A stretch of DNA of 28,504 nucleotides, taken from positions 1 to 28,504 of the forward strand of contig CALBSD010000026.1 in assembly GCA_937927625.1 (NCBI GenBank), read 5' to 3'. Position 1 is the first letter of the stretch. Every line of letters starts with the position of its first letter. This document shows, piece by piece, positions 1-7,931 of the stretch. This DNA comes from an uncultured Actinomycetes bacterium. Its GTDB lineage: Bacteria > Actinomycetota > Acidimicrobiia > Acidimicrobiales > Ilumatobacteraceae. The notes beneath the pieces are model-generated. The model searched no databases. It saw only the letters and a program-made list of their open reading frames with translations, and had not been told where the DNA came from. The position numbers and the translations under genes are program-made.

Positions 1-963
1 GGCGTTGCGATGTCAACGCCAGATCTTCTTGCAACAGAATCCGCTGCCGATGCCGCAGTCACGTTGCTTCGCTCAGCGGACACGGCGATGTATCGCGCCA
101 AGCAACGAGGCCGTGGACGCTCCGAGCTTTATAGCGAAGAAATGCGTTCGGCTGCGCGTGAACGTCTACAACTTGCATCAGAACTCGAACAAGCGTTGGC
201 AGCAGATCAATTCACAGTTCTCTATCAACCAATTGAATCGGCGCACACCGGCCGCATCGTTGCTGCCGAAGCGTTGTTGCGCTGGAATCACCCCACTCGC
301 GGACTTCTTGCCCCTGGCGCGTTCCTCGACCTTGCCGATGAATCTGGCCTCATCGCACCTATCGGTGACTGGGTGCTAGAGCAGGGTGCACGCACCGTTG
401 CACAATGGATAAACGATGGCATCGTCGATCGCAGCACTTCCATTCATGTGAATGCATCGCGTCGACAGCTCTCCGATATCACGTTCGTTGATCGTGCCCT
501 CACGATCTTGCGCAATAACGGTCTCGAAGGCCCACAACTGGTCTTTGAGACTTCGGAATCCAATTTGGTGGAGAACAATCCCTCTGTTCTACGTACGGTC
601 ACAGCGCTGAAGCGTCAAGGAGTCCGTATTGCAGTGGATGATTTCGGCTCGGGCTATTCATCGCTTGCATCACTTCGCACGTTCCCCGCAGATCTTTTGA
701 AGCTGGACGGCACGTTGGTGCGTGATGTCGGTCGCACCGATGGTGGCGATGACCCGATGGTGCGATCACTCATTCAGCTCGCACATTCCCTGAACTTGCT
801 GGTCTGCGCTGAGTGGGTGACCACCGAGGATCATGTGCAACGACTCAAGGTATTGGGTTGCGACCTCTTGCAAGGTAATCGCATCGGCGAACCAGTAACC
901 GCCGAGATATTCATCGAGAAACTCCGCCGCAAATCTGCAGCGCAACAGCACGGCAATGTGTAA
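1..963 (+). CDS. GGDEF-EAL cyclic-di-GMP signalling protein, 5'-truncated by the window
   Basis: The reading frame is open from base 1, so the true start lies upstream. The first ~40 residues are the end of a GGDEF (diguanylate cyclase) domain, recognised by LLRSADTAMYRAKQRGRGR. An EAL (c-di-GMP phosphodiesterase) domain follows, from about residue 55 to 305 of the visible part. The residues expected for metal and substrate binding are present: the E of AEALLRW, N in HVNAS, E in FETSES, the DD of DDFGSGYSSL, K in LKLDG, the E of AEWVTT and Q in GCDLLQG. Hydrolysis of c-di-GMP is therefore plausible. The usual EGVET motif reads EWVTT, which is unusual. Whether the GGDEF signature itself is intact cannot be seen. 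It ends 26 nt before the convergent LCP gene. Confidence 0.93.
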   Translation, partial: GVAMSTPDLLATESAADAAVTLLRSADTAMYRAKQRGRGRSELYSEEMRSAARERLQLASELEQALAADQFTVLYQPIESAHTGRIVAAEALLRWNHPTRGLLAPGAFLDLADESGLIAPIGDWVLEQGARTVAQWINDGIVDRSTSIHVNASRRQLSDITFVDRALTILRNNGLEGPQLVFETSESNLVENNPSVLRTVTALKRQGVRIAVDDFGSGYSSLASLRTFPADLLKLDGTLVRDVGRTDGGDDPMVRSLIQLAHSLNLLVCAEWVTTEDHVQRLKVLGCDLLQGNRIGEPVTAEIFIEKLRRKSAAQQHGNV

Positions 964-989
964 CTAGTCGCTGCCCACTGCAGCATCAG

Positions 990-2003
990 TTATTGAGCGG
1001 AAGGCGCTGTGGCAAGGCCCGCAAAATACGCAAGGATCGGTTGACCTTTCGCATTATCAATACTGAATGAGAACGTTCCGTGCGACATATCGCTATTCAC
1101 TGGAAGTGCATAAGACTGTGACCCACCAGTACCTAAGGGACGCAACTTGCGACCGAGATCAATCAAGTCAAGTCCGTCGTCCACCGAGACTGCATGGGTA
1201 AATGACACCAGCACCTTGTTTGTATTGAGCGGGTTGCCTGCCAGATACTTCGCAACATCTTTGGCAAGCATCGACATAAACGCACGCTGGCGGTTACCAC
1301 GACCCACGTCCCCGGTGCCCTCCAGTTGCCATTCGCCATCAATCCGTTCTTCGAAGTGACGCGAGCGCACATATCGCAAAGCGTCTGCACCTGATTGCAG
1401 TTTGCAGGACTTTCTATCAATCAAGAAACCAGTCGCTTTGTCGCGAGAAGCGTGAGCAACACAGACGTGTACGCCACCAATCGAATCAACAATTTCTTTG
1501 AATCCAGCGAAGTTAACTTCAACATAATGGTGAATCGGGATATTGAGTGCGCGCTGCACGGTACGCACCAAAACATCAGCACCGCGTTGATAGGCAGAGT
1601 TGATCTTGTTGTATCGACCGGTGTCGCCAATACGCGCCCAGAGATCACGCGGAATTGACATCGTGGAAACTGAAGAATCCTTCGTGTTGACATGCACCAC
1701 AATCATCGTGTCGGAACGTCGACCTGGGTTGGCTTCCACACTTCCAACAACTGCGTAATCCTCATCGCTCTTATCAGCTGACTCACGAGAGTCAGAACCA
1801 ACAATTAGATAATTTTCAAACCCATCGGATGCTGGCGAGAGTACGGGCGTGACAATCGAGACGTGCTCAACCTTGTCCATCTGCGCATTTGTGGCGCGGA
1901 CGATGCCTAATGCACCAGCGAGACTCGTGACCAACGCGATGGAGACGACGAGCATCCAACGTGGCGCGCCCGTGACTCGAGAAATTCCATGGTCTGCCGG
2001 CAC
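990..2003 (-). CDS. LytR-CpsA-Psr (LCP) family wall-polymer ligase
   Basis: LCP enzymes transfer polyprenyl-linked glycopolymers (teichoic acid, arabinogalactan or similar) onto peptidoglycan at the outer membrane face. The 337-residue protein has a short cytoplasmic N terminus, one membrane segment at about residues 14-36, and an external LCP domain. Family motifs seen are LIVGSDSR, RRSDTMIVVHV, SIPRDLWARI, YNKINSAY, FAGFKEIVDSIGGV, ALRYVRSRHFEER and DVGRGNRQRAFM; the Arg and Asp residues of these motifs bind the pyrophosphate. The GTG start at 2003 lies 13 nt after the birA stop with a weak AGGA upstream, so it is probably cotranscribed with birA, although the functions are unrelated. The acceptor or polymer specificity cannot be read from the sequence. 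The window also holds glf and a GlfT2-like gene, so a galactofuran-containing polymer is one possible substrate. Confidence 0.93.
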   Translation of the reverse strand: MPADHGISRVTGAPRWMLVVSIALVTSLAGALGIVRATNAQMDKVEHVSIVTPVLSPASDGFENYLIVGSDSRESADKSDEDYAVVGSVEANPGRRSDTMIVVHVNTKDSSVSTMSIPRDLWARIGDTGRYNKINSAYQRGADVLVRTVQRALNIPIHHYVEVNFAGFKEIVDSIGGVHVCVAHASRDKATGFLIDRKSCKLQSGADALRYVRSRHFEERIDGEWQLEGTGDVGRGNRQRAFMSMLAKDVAKYLAGNPLNTNKVLVSFTHAVSVDDGLDLIDLGRKLRPLGTGGSQSYALPVNSDMSHGTFSFSIDNAKGQPILAYFAGLATAPSAQ

Positions 2004-2016
2004 GTTCCTACGGTAC

Positions 2017-2763
2017 TCAGTCCGATGCGGGGCGAAGATGCACTACATCGGCAGTGTCAATGCGATGTGTCACGGCGCAATCATCCAACACAACAAGACG
2101 TCCATCAAGTTCGACACTCATTGCACGACCAATGATGTCTTCACCACTGGGCATCTCAACACGCACTCGTGAACCAACAGTTGCGAGGTTCGCAACATAT
2201 TCCGCGTTCATCGCTTCATCGCTCAAGGCGAGAAGTCGATCAATCTCCGGGAGCATCGCCTGCAAGAACTCATCCGGGGTCACTTCCCGTGTCCACCCAC
2301 TGGACGCCAACGAAGAAGCATCGGGTGGTGCCCATCCGAGGTTGCAGCCGATGCCGACCACGACAAACGGAATCTTGCCGTCGGCGCCCACTGGCGCTGC
2401 TTGCGCCAAGATGCCCGCAAGTTTTTGCGTGCCCACCAAAATGTCATTCGGCCACTTCAGAACTGCCTCTACCCCACAGTCCCGCGCCACCTGAGTGGCC
2501 GCCAGAGCCACCACTTGGGTTAAAACGTGCAATCGGGCCGGAACCTCACGAAACAGCAGGGAGACCAGCAGATTGACCCCGCGAGGGGCCTCCCAGGTGC
2601 GATCTAAGCGTCCGCGGCCCGCCGATTGGTATTCCGCCCTCAAAACTGTCCTATCGGGGGCTCCTGCAGCCCCCTGAGCCATGAGGTCGGCATTGGTGCT
2701 GCCAGTCTCTGCAATAGCTGTGACATGCCAATGTCCGGATTGGTTCGCCTTGAGGTGGTCCAT
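2017..2763 (-). CDS. birA: Biotin--[acetyl-CoA carboxylase] ligase BirA
   Basis: BirA activates biotin with ATP and attaches it to the Lys of BCCP domains. The 248-residue protein has the ligase core: GRGRLDRTWEAP (the biotinyl-AMP binding loop, usually GRGRxGRxW), KWPNDILVGTQKLAGIL with the catalytic Lys, and VVVGIGCNLGW. A C-terminal SH3-like domain follows. There is no N-terminal winged helix, so this is a class I enzyme with no DNA-binding repressor domain. It is divergent from the biotin carboxylase/BCCP fusion that would be its substrate, with only 19 nt between the starts as called, which makes the pairing functionally convincing. The ATG start at 2763 has no Shine-Dalgarno sequence, but a TAGTTT hexamer ends 6 nt before it, consistent with a leaderless transcript. 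Confidence 0.96.
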   Translation of the reverse strand: MDHLKANQSGHWHVTAIAETGSTNADLMAQGAAGAPDRTVLRAEYQSAGRGRLDRTWEAPRGVNLLVSLLFREVPARLHVLTQVVALAATQVARDCGVEAVLKWPNDILVGTQKLAGILAQAAPVGADGKIPFVVVGIGCNLGWAPPDASSLASSGWTREVTPDEFLQAMLPEIDRLLALSDEAMNAEYVANLATVGSRVRVEMPSGEDIIGRAMSVELDGRLVVLDDCAVTHRIDTADVVHLRPASD

Positions 2764-2769
2764 CAGGGC

Positions 2770-2779
2770 AAACTAGTTC
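2770..2779. promoter_or_regulatory. Shared palindromic -10 element for divergent birA and accA
   Basis: The palindrome AACTAGTT (2771-2778) lies in the gap between birA and accA. Read on the minus strand it gives TAGTTT (2775-2770), 6 nt before the birA ATG. Read on the plus strand it gives TAGTTC (2774-2779), 6 nt before the TTG at 2786, which is the second codon of the called accA frame. A possible plus-strand -35, TTGAGG, sits 18 nt upstream. The two RNA polymerases could not occupy this site at once. It is called from spacing and motif only. Confidence 0.5.
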
Positions 2780-2782
2780 CCT

Positions 2783-4546
2783 GTGTTGAAGAAAATCCTG
2801 ATTGCCAACCGCGGCGAAATTGCCGTCCGTGTTATCCGTGCCGCTCGAGAGATGGGCATCGCCACTGTTGCGGTGTATTCCGAGCTTGACCGCAACGCGC
2901 TTCACGTGCGACTTGCCGACGAGGCATATGCCCTAGGGGGGCAAACTGCAGCCGAGAGCTACCTCAATACCGAAGCCATCTTGAAGGCCATTAAGGACAG
3001 CGGCGCTGACGCAGTGCACCCTGGTTATGGATTCTTCAGCGAGAACCCCGACTTCGCACGTGCCATCACCGCTATGGGTGTTGAGTTCATCGGACCACCA
3101 CCAGAAGCAATCGACGAAATGGGCGACAAGGTCTCCAGTCGTAAAGCAGCGTTGCGCGGCGGAGCCCCCATCGTTCCTGGCACCACAGAGTTCTGTACTT
3201 CAGCACAAGAGATCAAGGACTTCGGCAAAGAGTTCGGCTGGCCTGTTGCAATTAAGGCTGCCTTCGGTGGCGGTGGTCGCGGCATGAAGGTGGTGCAGTC
3301 CGAAGCAGAAGTTCAAGAGGCAATGGACTCAGCTCAGCGCGAAGCAAAGAACTTCTTTGGTCGTGACGAGGTTTATGTTGAGCGTTACCTCACATGGCCA
3401 CGTCACATTGAAGTGCAGTTGGTCGGCGACAAGCACGGCAACGTCGTGTGGGTGTCCACACGTGACTGCTCTGCACAGCGTCGTCACCAAAAGCTCATCG
3501 AGGAGGCACCAGCACCAGGCTTGCCTGAAGGCGTTGAAGAAGCAATGGGCGCTGCAGCTGTCAAGGCTGCAAAAGCCGTTGGTTACTACAACGCTGGCAC
3601 TGTTGAATTCATCTATCAGGACGGCGACTTCTTCTTCCTCGAGATGAACACACGTCTTCAGGTGGAACACCCCGTCTCTGAAGTCATCACAGGAATCGAC
3701 CTCGTTGAATGGCAGATTCGTGTTGCCTCCGGTGAAACATTGCCGATGACACAAGAAGAAGTTCGCGCCGCACAACGTGGTGCAGCTATCGAAATTCGTA
3801 TCAACGCAGAAAACCCAGCGGGTGGAAAGTTCCTTCCCTCTCCCGGCCCCATCACCAAGCTTGTTGCTCCTGATGGTTTCGGCGTTCGCTTCGACGGCGG
3901 TTACGAAACTGGCGATGAAATCAGCCAGTACTACGACAATTTGGTTGGCAAGGTCATCGTGTGGGGTAAGGATCGCCCCACAGCGATTGCTCGAACCATT
4001 CGTGCATTGAAGGAAATGGTTGTTGAAGGCATCGCCACAACAATTCCTGCCGACATCGCAATCCTCGAACATCCTGATTTCGCTGCAGTCACGCACTCAA
4101 CAAAGTGGGTGGAAGAAGTTCTCGATCTCTCGGGCATCGATGCATCCCCTGTGGTTCCTGCAAGCGATGACGATGCACCCCTCGTGCAGCGTCAGACCAC
4201 AGTGGAAGTCAACGGACGTCGCTTCGATGTGAAGTTGTGGGTTCCTGAGTCTGCAGGCGTTGCCGCAGCTGGCCCTGCGAAGAAGAAGGCTGCACGTTCA
4301 GCATCTGCAGCAGGCGGAGGCGCCGGTGGAGGCAGTGGCAAGATTGCAGTGCCAATGCAAGGCACCATCGTCAAGGTTCTTGTCGAAGTGGGTCAAGCCG
4401 TTGAAGCTGGACAAAGCGTTGTTGTCCTCGAAGCCATGAAGATGGAAAACCAGATCGAAGCCGACAAGAGTGGCACCGTGAAATCTGTCAACGTCAAGCC
4501 AGGAGACACCGTTGGTGCTGGCGACGTTGTCGTCGTTATCGAGTAA
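2783..4546 (+). CDS. accA: Acetyl-/propionyl-CoA carboxylase alpha subunit (biotin carboxylase + BCCP)
   Basis: This is the ATP-dependent biotin carboxylase half of an acyl-CoA carboxylase, fused to its biotin carrier. Residues 1 to ~450 are the biotin carboxylase: KKILIANRGEIAVRVIRAA, the glycine-rich ATP-grasp loop AFGGGGRGMKVV, EMNTRLQVEHPVSE with the carboxylation site, and RINAENP. A linker rich in Ala, Lys and Gly (about 485-515) leads to the BCCP domain, where EAMKMEN carries the biotinylated Lys at about residue 553, 34 residues from the end as is usual. The beta (carboxyltransferase) subunit is not in the window, so acetyl- versus propionyl-CoA specificity cannot be decided. The start is GTG at 2783 or TTG at 2786. 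The stop abuts the stop of the convergent gene with no base between them. Confidence 0.96.
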   Translation: MLKKILIANRGEIAVRVIRAAREMGIATVAVYSELDRNALHVRLADEAYALGGQTAAESYLNTEAILKAIKDSGADAVHPGYGFFSENPDFARAITAMGVEFIGPPPEAIDEMGDKVSSRKAALRGGAPIVPGTTEFCTSAQEIKDFGKEFGWPVAIKAAFGGGGRGMKVVQSEAEVQEAMDSAQREAKNFFGRDEVYVERYLTWPRHIEVQLVGDKHGNVVWVSTRDCSAQRRHQKLIEEAPAPGLPEGVEEAMGAAAVKAAKAVGYYNAGTVEFIYQDGDFFFLEMNTRLQVEHPVSEVITGIDLVEWQIRVASGETLPMTQEEVRAAQRGAAIEIRINAENPAGGKFLPSPGPITKLVAPDGFGVRFDGGYETGDEISQYYDNLVGKVIVWGKDRPTAIARTIRALKEMVVEGIATTIPADIAILEHPDFAAVTHSTKWVEEVLDLSGIDASPVVPASDDDAPLVQRQTTVEVNGRRFDVKLWVPESAGVAAAGPAKKKAARSASAAGGGAGGGSGKIAVPMQGTIVKVLVEVGQAVEAGQSVVVLEAMKMENQIEADKSGTVKSVNVKPGDTVGAGDVVVVIE

Positions 4547-5140
4547 CTATTCGATATTTCGTTCGGCGTATAAAATTCCCAACTGAACTAAAAACTCCAC
4601 TGCGAGGTAGCACAGGTAAGAAAATGCCGCATAAACAACAGCTATCACAATTTCTATTTGTGGCAGTGGCGATTCCGAGTGTGAGGAAAGCGCAGCAATC
4701 CCGCCTGCAATAGAGGCCAGAATATTCAACGCCGATATCAGAACATTGGCTCCATGCAAAGTCGTGCCATAACGAATGACTCGCCTTGCACGCGATTCCT
4801 CGCGGATTGTAGAGCCATTCCATGGAAGGGTTGAAGGCTCTGAATGGCTTTGGGAGGGAACTGAAAATTCTGCCACCTGACCTTCTTTACCAAAGCGCAG
4901 GAAAAATCCAGACAATGTGTCTCTGTCCGCAGCACCATCTCGATGTATCGCATCGCAATAGACGACCCGATGGGAGAACTCAACTGTCTTTTTCTCCATA
5001 TCAATCTTCACTGAGTATTTAGACCCTGGCGAAAATCTCCAATCATCGTCTCCTCCAGAGATGAATGCAACGGAATTATTCTCTTTGTCAAAACACAGTT
5101 GACCGTCTACTCCTGAATACGTCGCAGAAACAATAAACAT
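4547..5140 (-). CDS. Unrecognised protein with two C-terminal membrane segments
   Basis: I do not recognise this 197-residue protein. About 105 hydrophilic N-terminal residues, probably beta-rich, contain a Gly-Asp stretch (SGGDDDW) and few charged helices. After a basic segment (REESRARRVIRYG) come two hydrophobic stretches, about 129-152 and 162-192, that should span the membrane as a hairpin, so the N-terminal domain is probably cytoplasmic. The ATG at 5140 has a good Shine-Dalgarno (GGGAGGG, about 8 nt upstream), which supports it as a real gene. Its base composition is visibly more A/T-rich than its neighbours and the codon choice is less selective, hinting at a recently acquired or weakly expressed gene. 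It lies downstream of the lpdA-like gene on the same strand, 72 nt away, and is convergent and abutting with accA. Confidence 0.72.
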   Translation of the reverse strand: MFIVSATYSGVDGQLCFDKENNSVAFISGGDDDWRFSPGSKYSVKIDMEKKTVEFSHRVVYCDAIHRDGAADRDTLSGFFLRFGKEGQVAEFSVPSQSHSEPSTLPWNGSTIREESRARRVIRYGTTLHGANVLISALNILASIAGGIAALSSHSESPLPQIEIVIAVVYAAFSYLCYLAVEFLVQLGILYAERNIE

Positions 5141-5196
5141 CTAATTCCCTCCCGATTGATTGCGGACATCTTTTCAGCCAGAAATACCGAGGGTCT

Positions 5197-5215
5197 TAGT
5201 TTCAAGTTGAAACTA
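5197..5215 (-). terminator. AT-rich hairpin over the stop of the LpdA-like gene
   Basis: A perfect 8-bp inverted repeat, TAGTTTCA and TGAAACTA separated by 3 nt, includes the stop codon of the lpdA-like gene. It may be a weak transcription terminator or an mRNA 3'-end structure. No T-run follows on the minus strand, so termination is uncertain. Confidence 0.3.
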
Positions 5216-6580
5216 TTCGGCAGCTTCAGCAAGTGCTTCGGCGAGAGCCGGATGCACCATGAGGCTTTCCTCAATGTCGGTCACCTTCAGGTTGGCCGTT
5301 ACTGCAAGCGCGATCACGCTGATGAGCTCTGCCGCATGACGTCCGACAATGGAACCCCCGAGAACTTCACCGGTTGCAGGGTCGCTAATGATCTTGACGA
5401 AACCGCGTGAGTCGTTGTTAATGAGAGCCTTCGCTGTTGAAGAGAACGGCACCTTCGTGACACGAATCTTGCGACCTGACGCGAATGCTTCCGCTTCCGC
5501 AAGACCAACGTCTGCAATCTCAGGCTCTGTGAAGATGGCTGATGCAGCCTTGTCGTAATCAAGATGACGATGAGGCCCGCGCGGTCCTCCAACAATTTGT
5601 TCTGCAACTTTGCGACCCTGCATTGAGGCAACCGAGGATAAGGGCAACTTGCCACTGACGTCACCGGCCGCATAGATGTTCTCAATGTTGCTTTGACAGT
5701 GGCGGTTGATATTGATGTATCCACCATCCATCTCTACACCAATTTCTTCCAGACCAAGTCCTTCCGTGTTGGGAATGGAACCAATTGCAAATACTGCATG
5801 AGTGGATTCCGAAATTCGGCCGTCATCGCAGATCACTCGGACGCCATCCTCGGTGCGCTCGAGACCAATTGCACGCGCACCTTTGAAAAGACGAACTCCG
5901 CGTGCAAGAAACGTGTCTTCGAGAACAGCGGCAACTTCAGGATCTTTACCTGGAAGTACTTGTTGACGACTGACAACCAGTGTCACCTTCGAACCAAACG
6001 AGGCAAACATGTGTGCGAACTCCACACCAGTCACACCAGAGCCAATGACAGTGATGCTCTCAGGAAAAACACGTGGCGGATAACAATCGCGAGTGGTGAG
6101 AACTCGATCACCATCCGGAGTGACGAAGTTAGGAACGCGCGGACGAGTCCCCGTTGAAATCAGAATGTCATCGGCTTCGAAAATATGGGTTGTGCCATCA
6201 GCGCCATCAACATGCACCGTGTTCTTATTCAACAGTCGTGCCGTTCCATTGATGATGACAACACCTTGGCTCTTCAATAAGCGACTCACATCGCTAGAGA
6301 GTTGATTTTTGATGTCTTCAACACGAACGGTGAGGGCTGCTACATCGATTTCTGCATCGCGATTCTCAAGACCCATACCGCTGAGACTCTCGGTGAAACT
6401 CATTGCTCCACCGGTCGCAATCATCGTCTTTGAAGGAACGCAGTCAAGAAGATGCGCTGCGCCACCGATGATCTCTCGCTCGACGAGAACTACTTCAACA
6501 CCTTTGCGGGCCGCAGAACTAGCTGCTGCATGTCCAGCGGGTCCGCCGCCGATAATGACCAGTTTCTTCTTTGCATTCAC
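5213..6580 (-). CDS. lpdA: LpdA-type NAD(P)H quinone reductase (flavoprotein disulfide reductase family)
   Basis: This is a 455-residue FAD/NAD(P)-binding flavoprotein of the dihydrolipoamide dehydrogenase family. The N-terminal FAD motif is VIIGGGPAGHAAASSAA, a second nucleotide fold is ITVIGSGVTGVEFAHMF, and the second FAD motif is NIYAAGDVSG. The active-site motif is GGAAHLLDCVPSKT instead of GGTCLNVGCIPSK: the first redox Cys is Ala42 and only Cys47 remains. This matches the mycobacterial LpdA (Rv3303c) group, which cannot do disulfide chemistry and reduces quinones with NAD(P)H. Unlike the mycobacterial protein as I recall it, the C-terminal His443-Glu448 pair of true disulfide reductases is retained. 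Its ATG overlaps the stop of the upstream M15 gene by 4 nt, so the two are translationally coupled. Lipoamide dehydrogenase activity is not expected. Confidence 0.88.
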   Translation of the reverse strand: MNAKKKLVIIGGGPAGHAAASSAARKGVEVVLVEREIIGGAAHLLDCVPSKTMIATGGAMSFTESLSGMGLENRDAEIDVAALTVRVEDIKNQLSSDVSRLLKSQGVVIINGTARLLNKNTVHVDGADGTTHIFEADDILISTGTRPRVPNFVTPDGDRVLTTRDCYPPRVFPESITVIGSGVTGVEFAHMFASFGSKVTLVVSRQQVLPGKDPEVAAVLEDTFLARGVRLFKGARAIGLERTEDGVRVICDDGRISESTHAVFAIGSIPNTEGLGLEEIGVEMDGGYININRHCQSNIENIYAAGDVSGKLPLSSVASMQGRKVAEQIVGGPRGPHRHLDYDKAASAIFTEPEIADVGLAEAEAFASGRKIRVTKVPFSSTAKALINNDSRGFVKIISDPATGEVLGGSIVGRHAAELISVIALAVTANLKVTDIEESLMVHPALAEALAEAAE

Positions 6581-7911
6581 GTTGTTGAGGTTACTGCCAC
6601 CGTCGTCGTCGTTGAGGGAGAGATTGTCGATGTCGTCGAACTACTTGAGGTTGTCGTCGTAGAAGAGGTGCTTGTCGTCGCACCAAACGTTGGCAAGGTC
6701 GTCGTTGGGATCGGCACATTGTTTGGGCAGTACCGAGAGGGGTACCCAATCTTCTCGCGCGGCAGCCCCACATATTCAAAGTGCATGCCATCAGCCGGCC
6801 AGAAATTACCGCCCCATGCGAATCCCCATTTGCGAAAAATTCGAACAACACGGCAATCCATTTGTGGCGTCGCACCCTGCGCGTTGGTCACCGTGTTGAT
6901 GTCAAGGGCCATGCCATAGGAATGACGAGAAGGTGCCCCGAATGTTCCTGCCATGCGGTTGTACCGACCAGTAAAGCATCCTCCGTAGCGATTGCTGTTC
7001 TGCACATTGATCTTGCTCGCCAAACCCGTGGCTCGAATCTCCGTCAATGCATTCTGAATGGCTGCGACAACAACTTTGTGACAACTACTTCGAAGCCCGA
7101 CATCCTGAAAAGAGAAACGCCAGAGAATGTTCTTCATGCTCCACACTGAATCCACTTGAATATTTGTGCCGTTAGTCGGTCGAAATGCAAATTCACCCAG
7201 CAAGGTTTTTACTGTTGAAGTTCCAAGGGTTTCGTCTGGATTTTCGCGCTCCCACGAAGTACGCAATCGAAGTGAAGAGTTGATCACGAATCCCTTAGAC
7301 GCAAGTGCAGTTAACACAACTTTTGGGGACGGGATATTCGTGATAGTGACCCTTGCAATATTGATGTCTCCAAGAACAACAGCCGACTCGCTTGTCATAA
7401 ACAAATCCCCGTAATCAACGAAGTCATTGGAGACGATTGCGGCGATAACAAAATTGCGCTTGCGAAACTTCACATCACGTAGAGTCAATACATCCCCAAC
7501 ATGTGCACCGCGAACTGCAGCCGCCTTCTCACCTATCAGTACAGTCCCCAGCGCGGCTTTCTCTGCCAAGGCATCCCCACCGACCGCACGGAGGTATTCG
7601 ACCGGCGCCACCATGGTGGCCATAGGGATACGCCACCCGTTTCCTAAACGCAAGATGTCCACCCCATCACGGACCTGCGCCGTCAGACCCACCGTTGGAA
7701 ATTTCACGATATGACCGACTGCCCCCGTGGGCGCAATGGCCGCAATCATTCGCCGTGCCTCAGACGATGAAAGTGATCGCGCGCGGGAGACGGACATCGT
7801 CGGCTGGAGATATGAATCTGGCAGGTTCGTAGTGGCGTCGGCCGCCGCAGGAAGAAATGCGTACCATGTCGCCAGCATCGCTGTCACCACAAGGAGTTTG
7901 TTCCAACGCAC
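6577..7911 (-). CDS. Exported M15-type peptidase with a MacB-like N-terminal domain
   Basis: The N terminus is a signal peptide or anchor (MRWNKLLVVTAMLATWYAF, cleavage probably near AAADA). Residues ~55-210 resemble the periplasmic core domain of MacB/FtsX-type permeases (VLIGEKAAAVRGAHVGDVLTL, then FVIAAIV), but no permease helices follow. Residues ~260-395 are a D-Ala-D-Ala carboxypeptidase/VanY-like M15 domain with the zinc ligands in SRHSYGMALDIN (His and Asp) and DGMHFEY (His). It probably trims peptidoglycan peptides outside the cell. The C-terminal ~45 residues are almost entirely Thr and Ser, a likely glycosylated or wall-spanning tail. I chose GTG 7911 because TACCTT lies exactly 6 nt upstream; a TTG at 7932, with AAGGA in front, would add 7 residues and overlap the lysS start by one base. 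Confidence 0.85.
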   Translation of the reverse strand: MRWNKLLVVTAMLATWYAFLPAAADATTNLPDSYLQPTMSVSRARSLSSSEARRMIAAIAPTGAVGHIVKFPTVGLTAQVRDGVDILRLGNGWRIPMATMVAPVEYLRAVGGDALAEKAALGTVLIGEKAAAVRGAHVGDVLTLRDVKFRKRNFVIAAIVSNDFVDYGDLFMTSESAVVLGDINIARVTITNIPSPKVVLTALASKGFVINSSLRLRTSWERENPDETLGTSTVKTLLGEFAFRPTNGTNIQVDSVWSMKNILWRFSFQDVGLRSSCHKVVVAAIQNALTEIRATGLASKINVQNSNRYGGCFTGRYNRMAGTFGAPSRHSYGMALDINTVTNAQGATPQMDCRVVRIFRKWGFAWGGNFWPADGMHFEYVGLPREKIGYPSRYCPNNVPIPTTTLPTFGATTSTSSTTTTSSSSTTSTISPSTTTTVAVTSTT

Positions 7912-7917
7912 CACCCG

Positions 7918-7923
7918 AAGGTA
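7918..7923 (-). promoter_or_regulatory. -10 element TACCTT, leaderless start of the M15 gene
   Basis: TACCTT is followed by 6 nt and then the GTG at 7911, the same geometry seen at other gene starts in the window. The first bases of this -10 lie just upstream of the divergent lysS start. Confidence 0.4.
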
Positions 7924-7931
7924 CTTGAACA

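Noticed and set aside
3329..4096. Long minus-strand open frame inside accA (255 aa, Cys-rich)
   Set aside because: It lies wholly opposite the conserved biotin carboxylase domain, has no family features, and its odd Cys/Asn richness is what antisense of this codon usage gives.
6590..6700. Repeated GTCGTCGTCGTTG-like bases, possible tandem repeat
   Set aside because: These are Thr/Ser codons of the M15 protein's tail; similar runs near 11205-11260 encode the Thr linker of the PKD protein.
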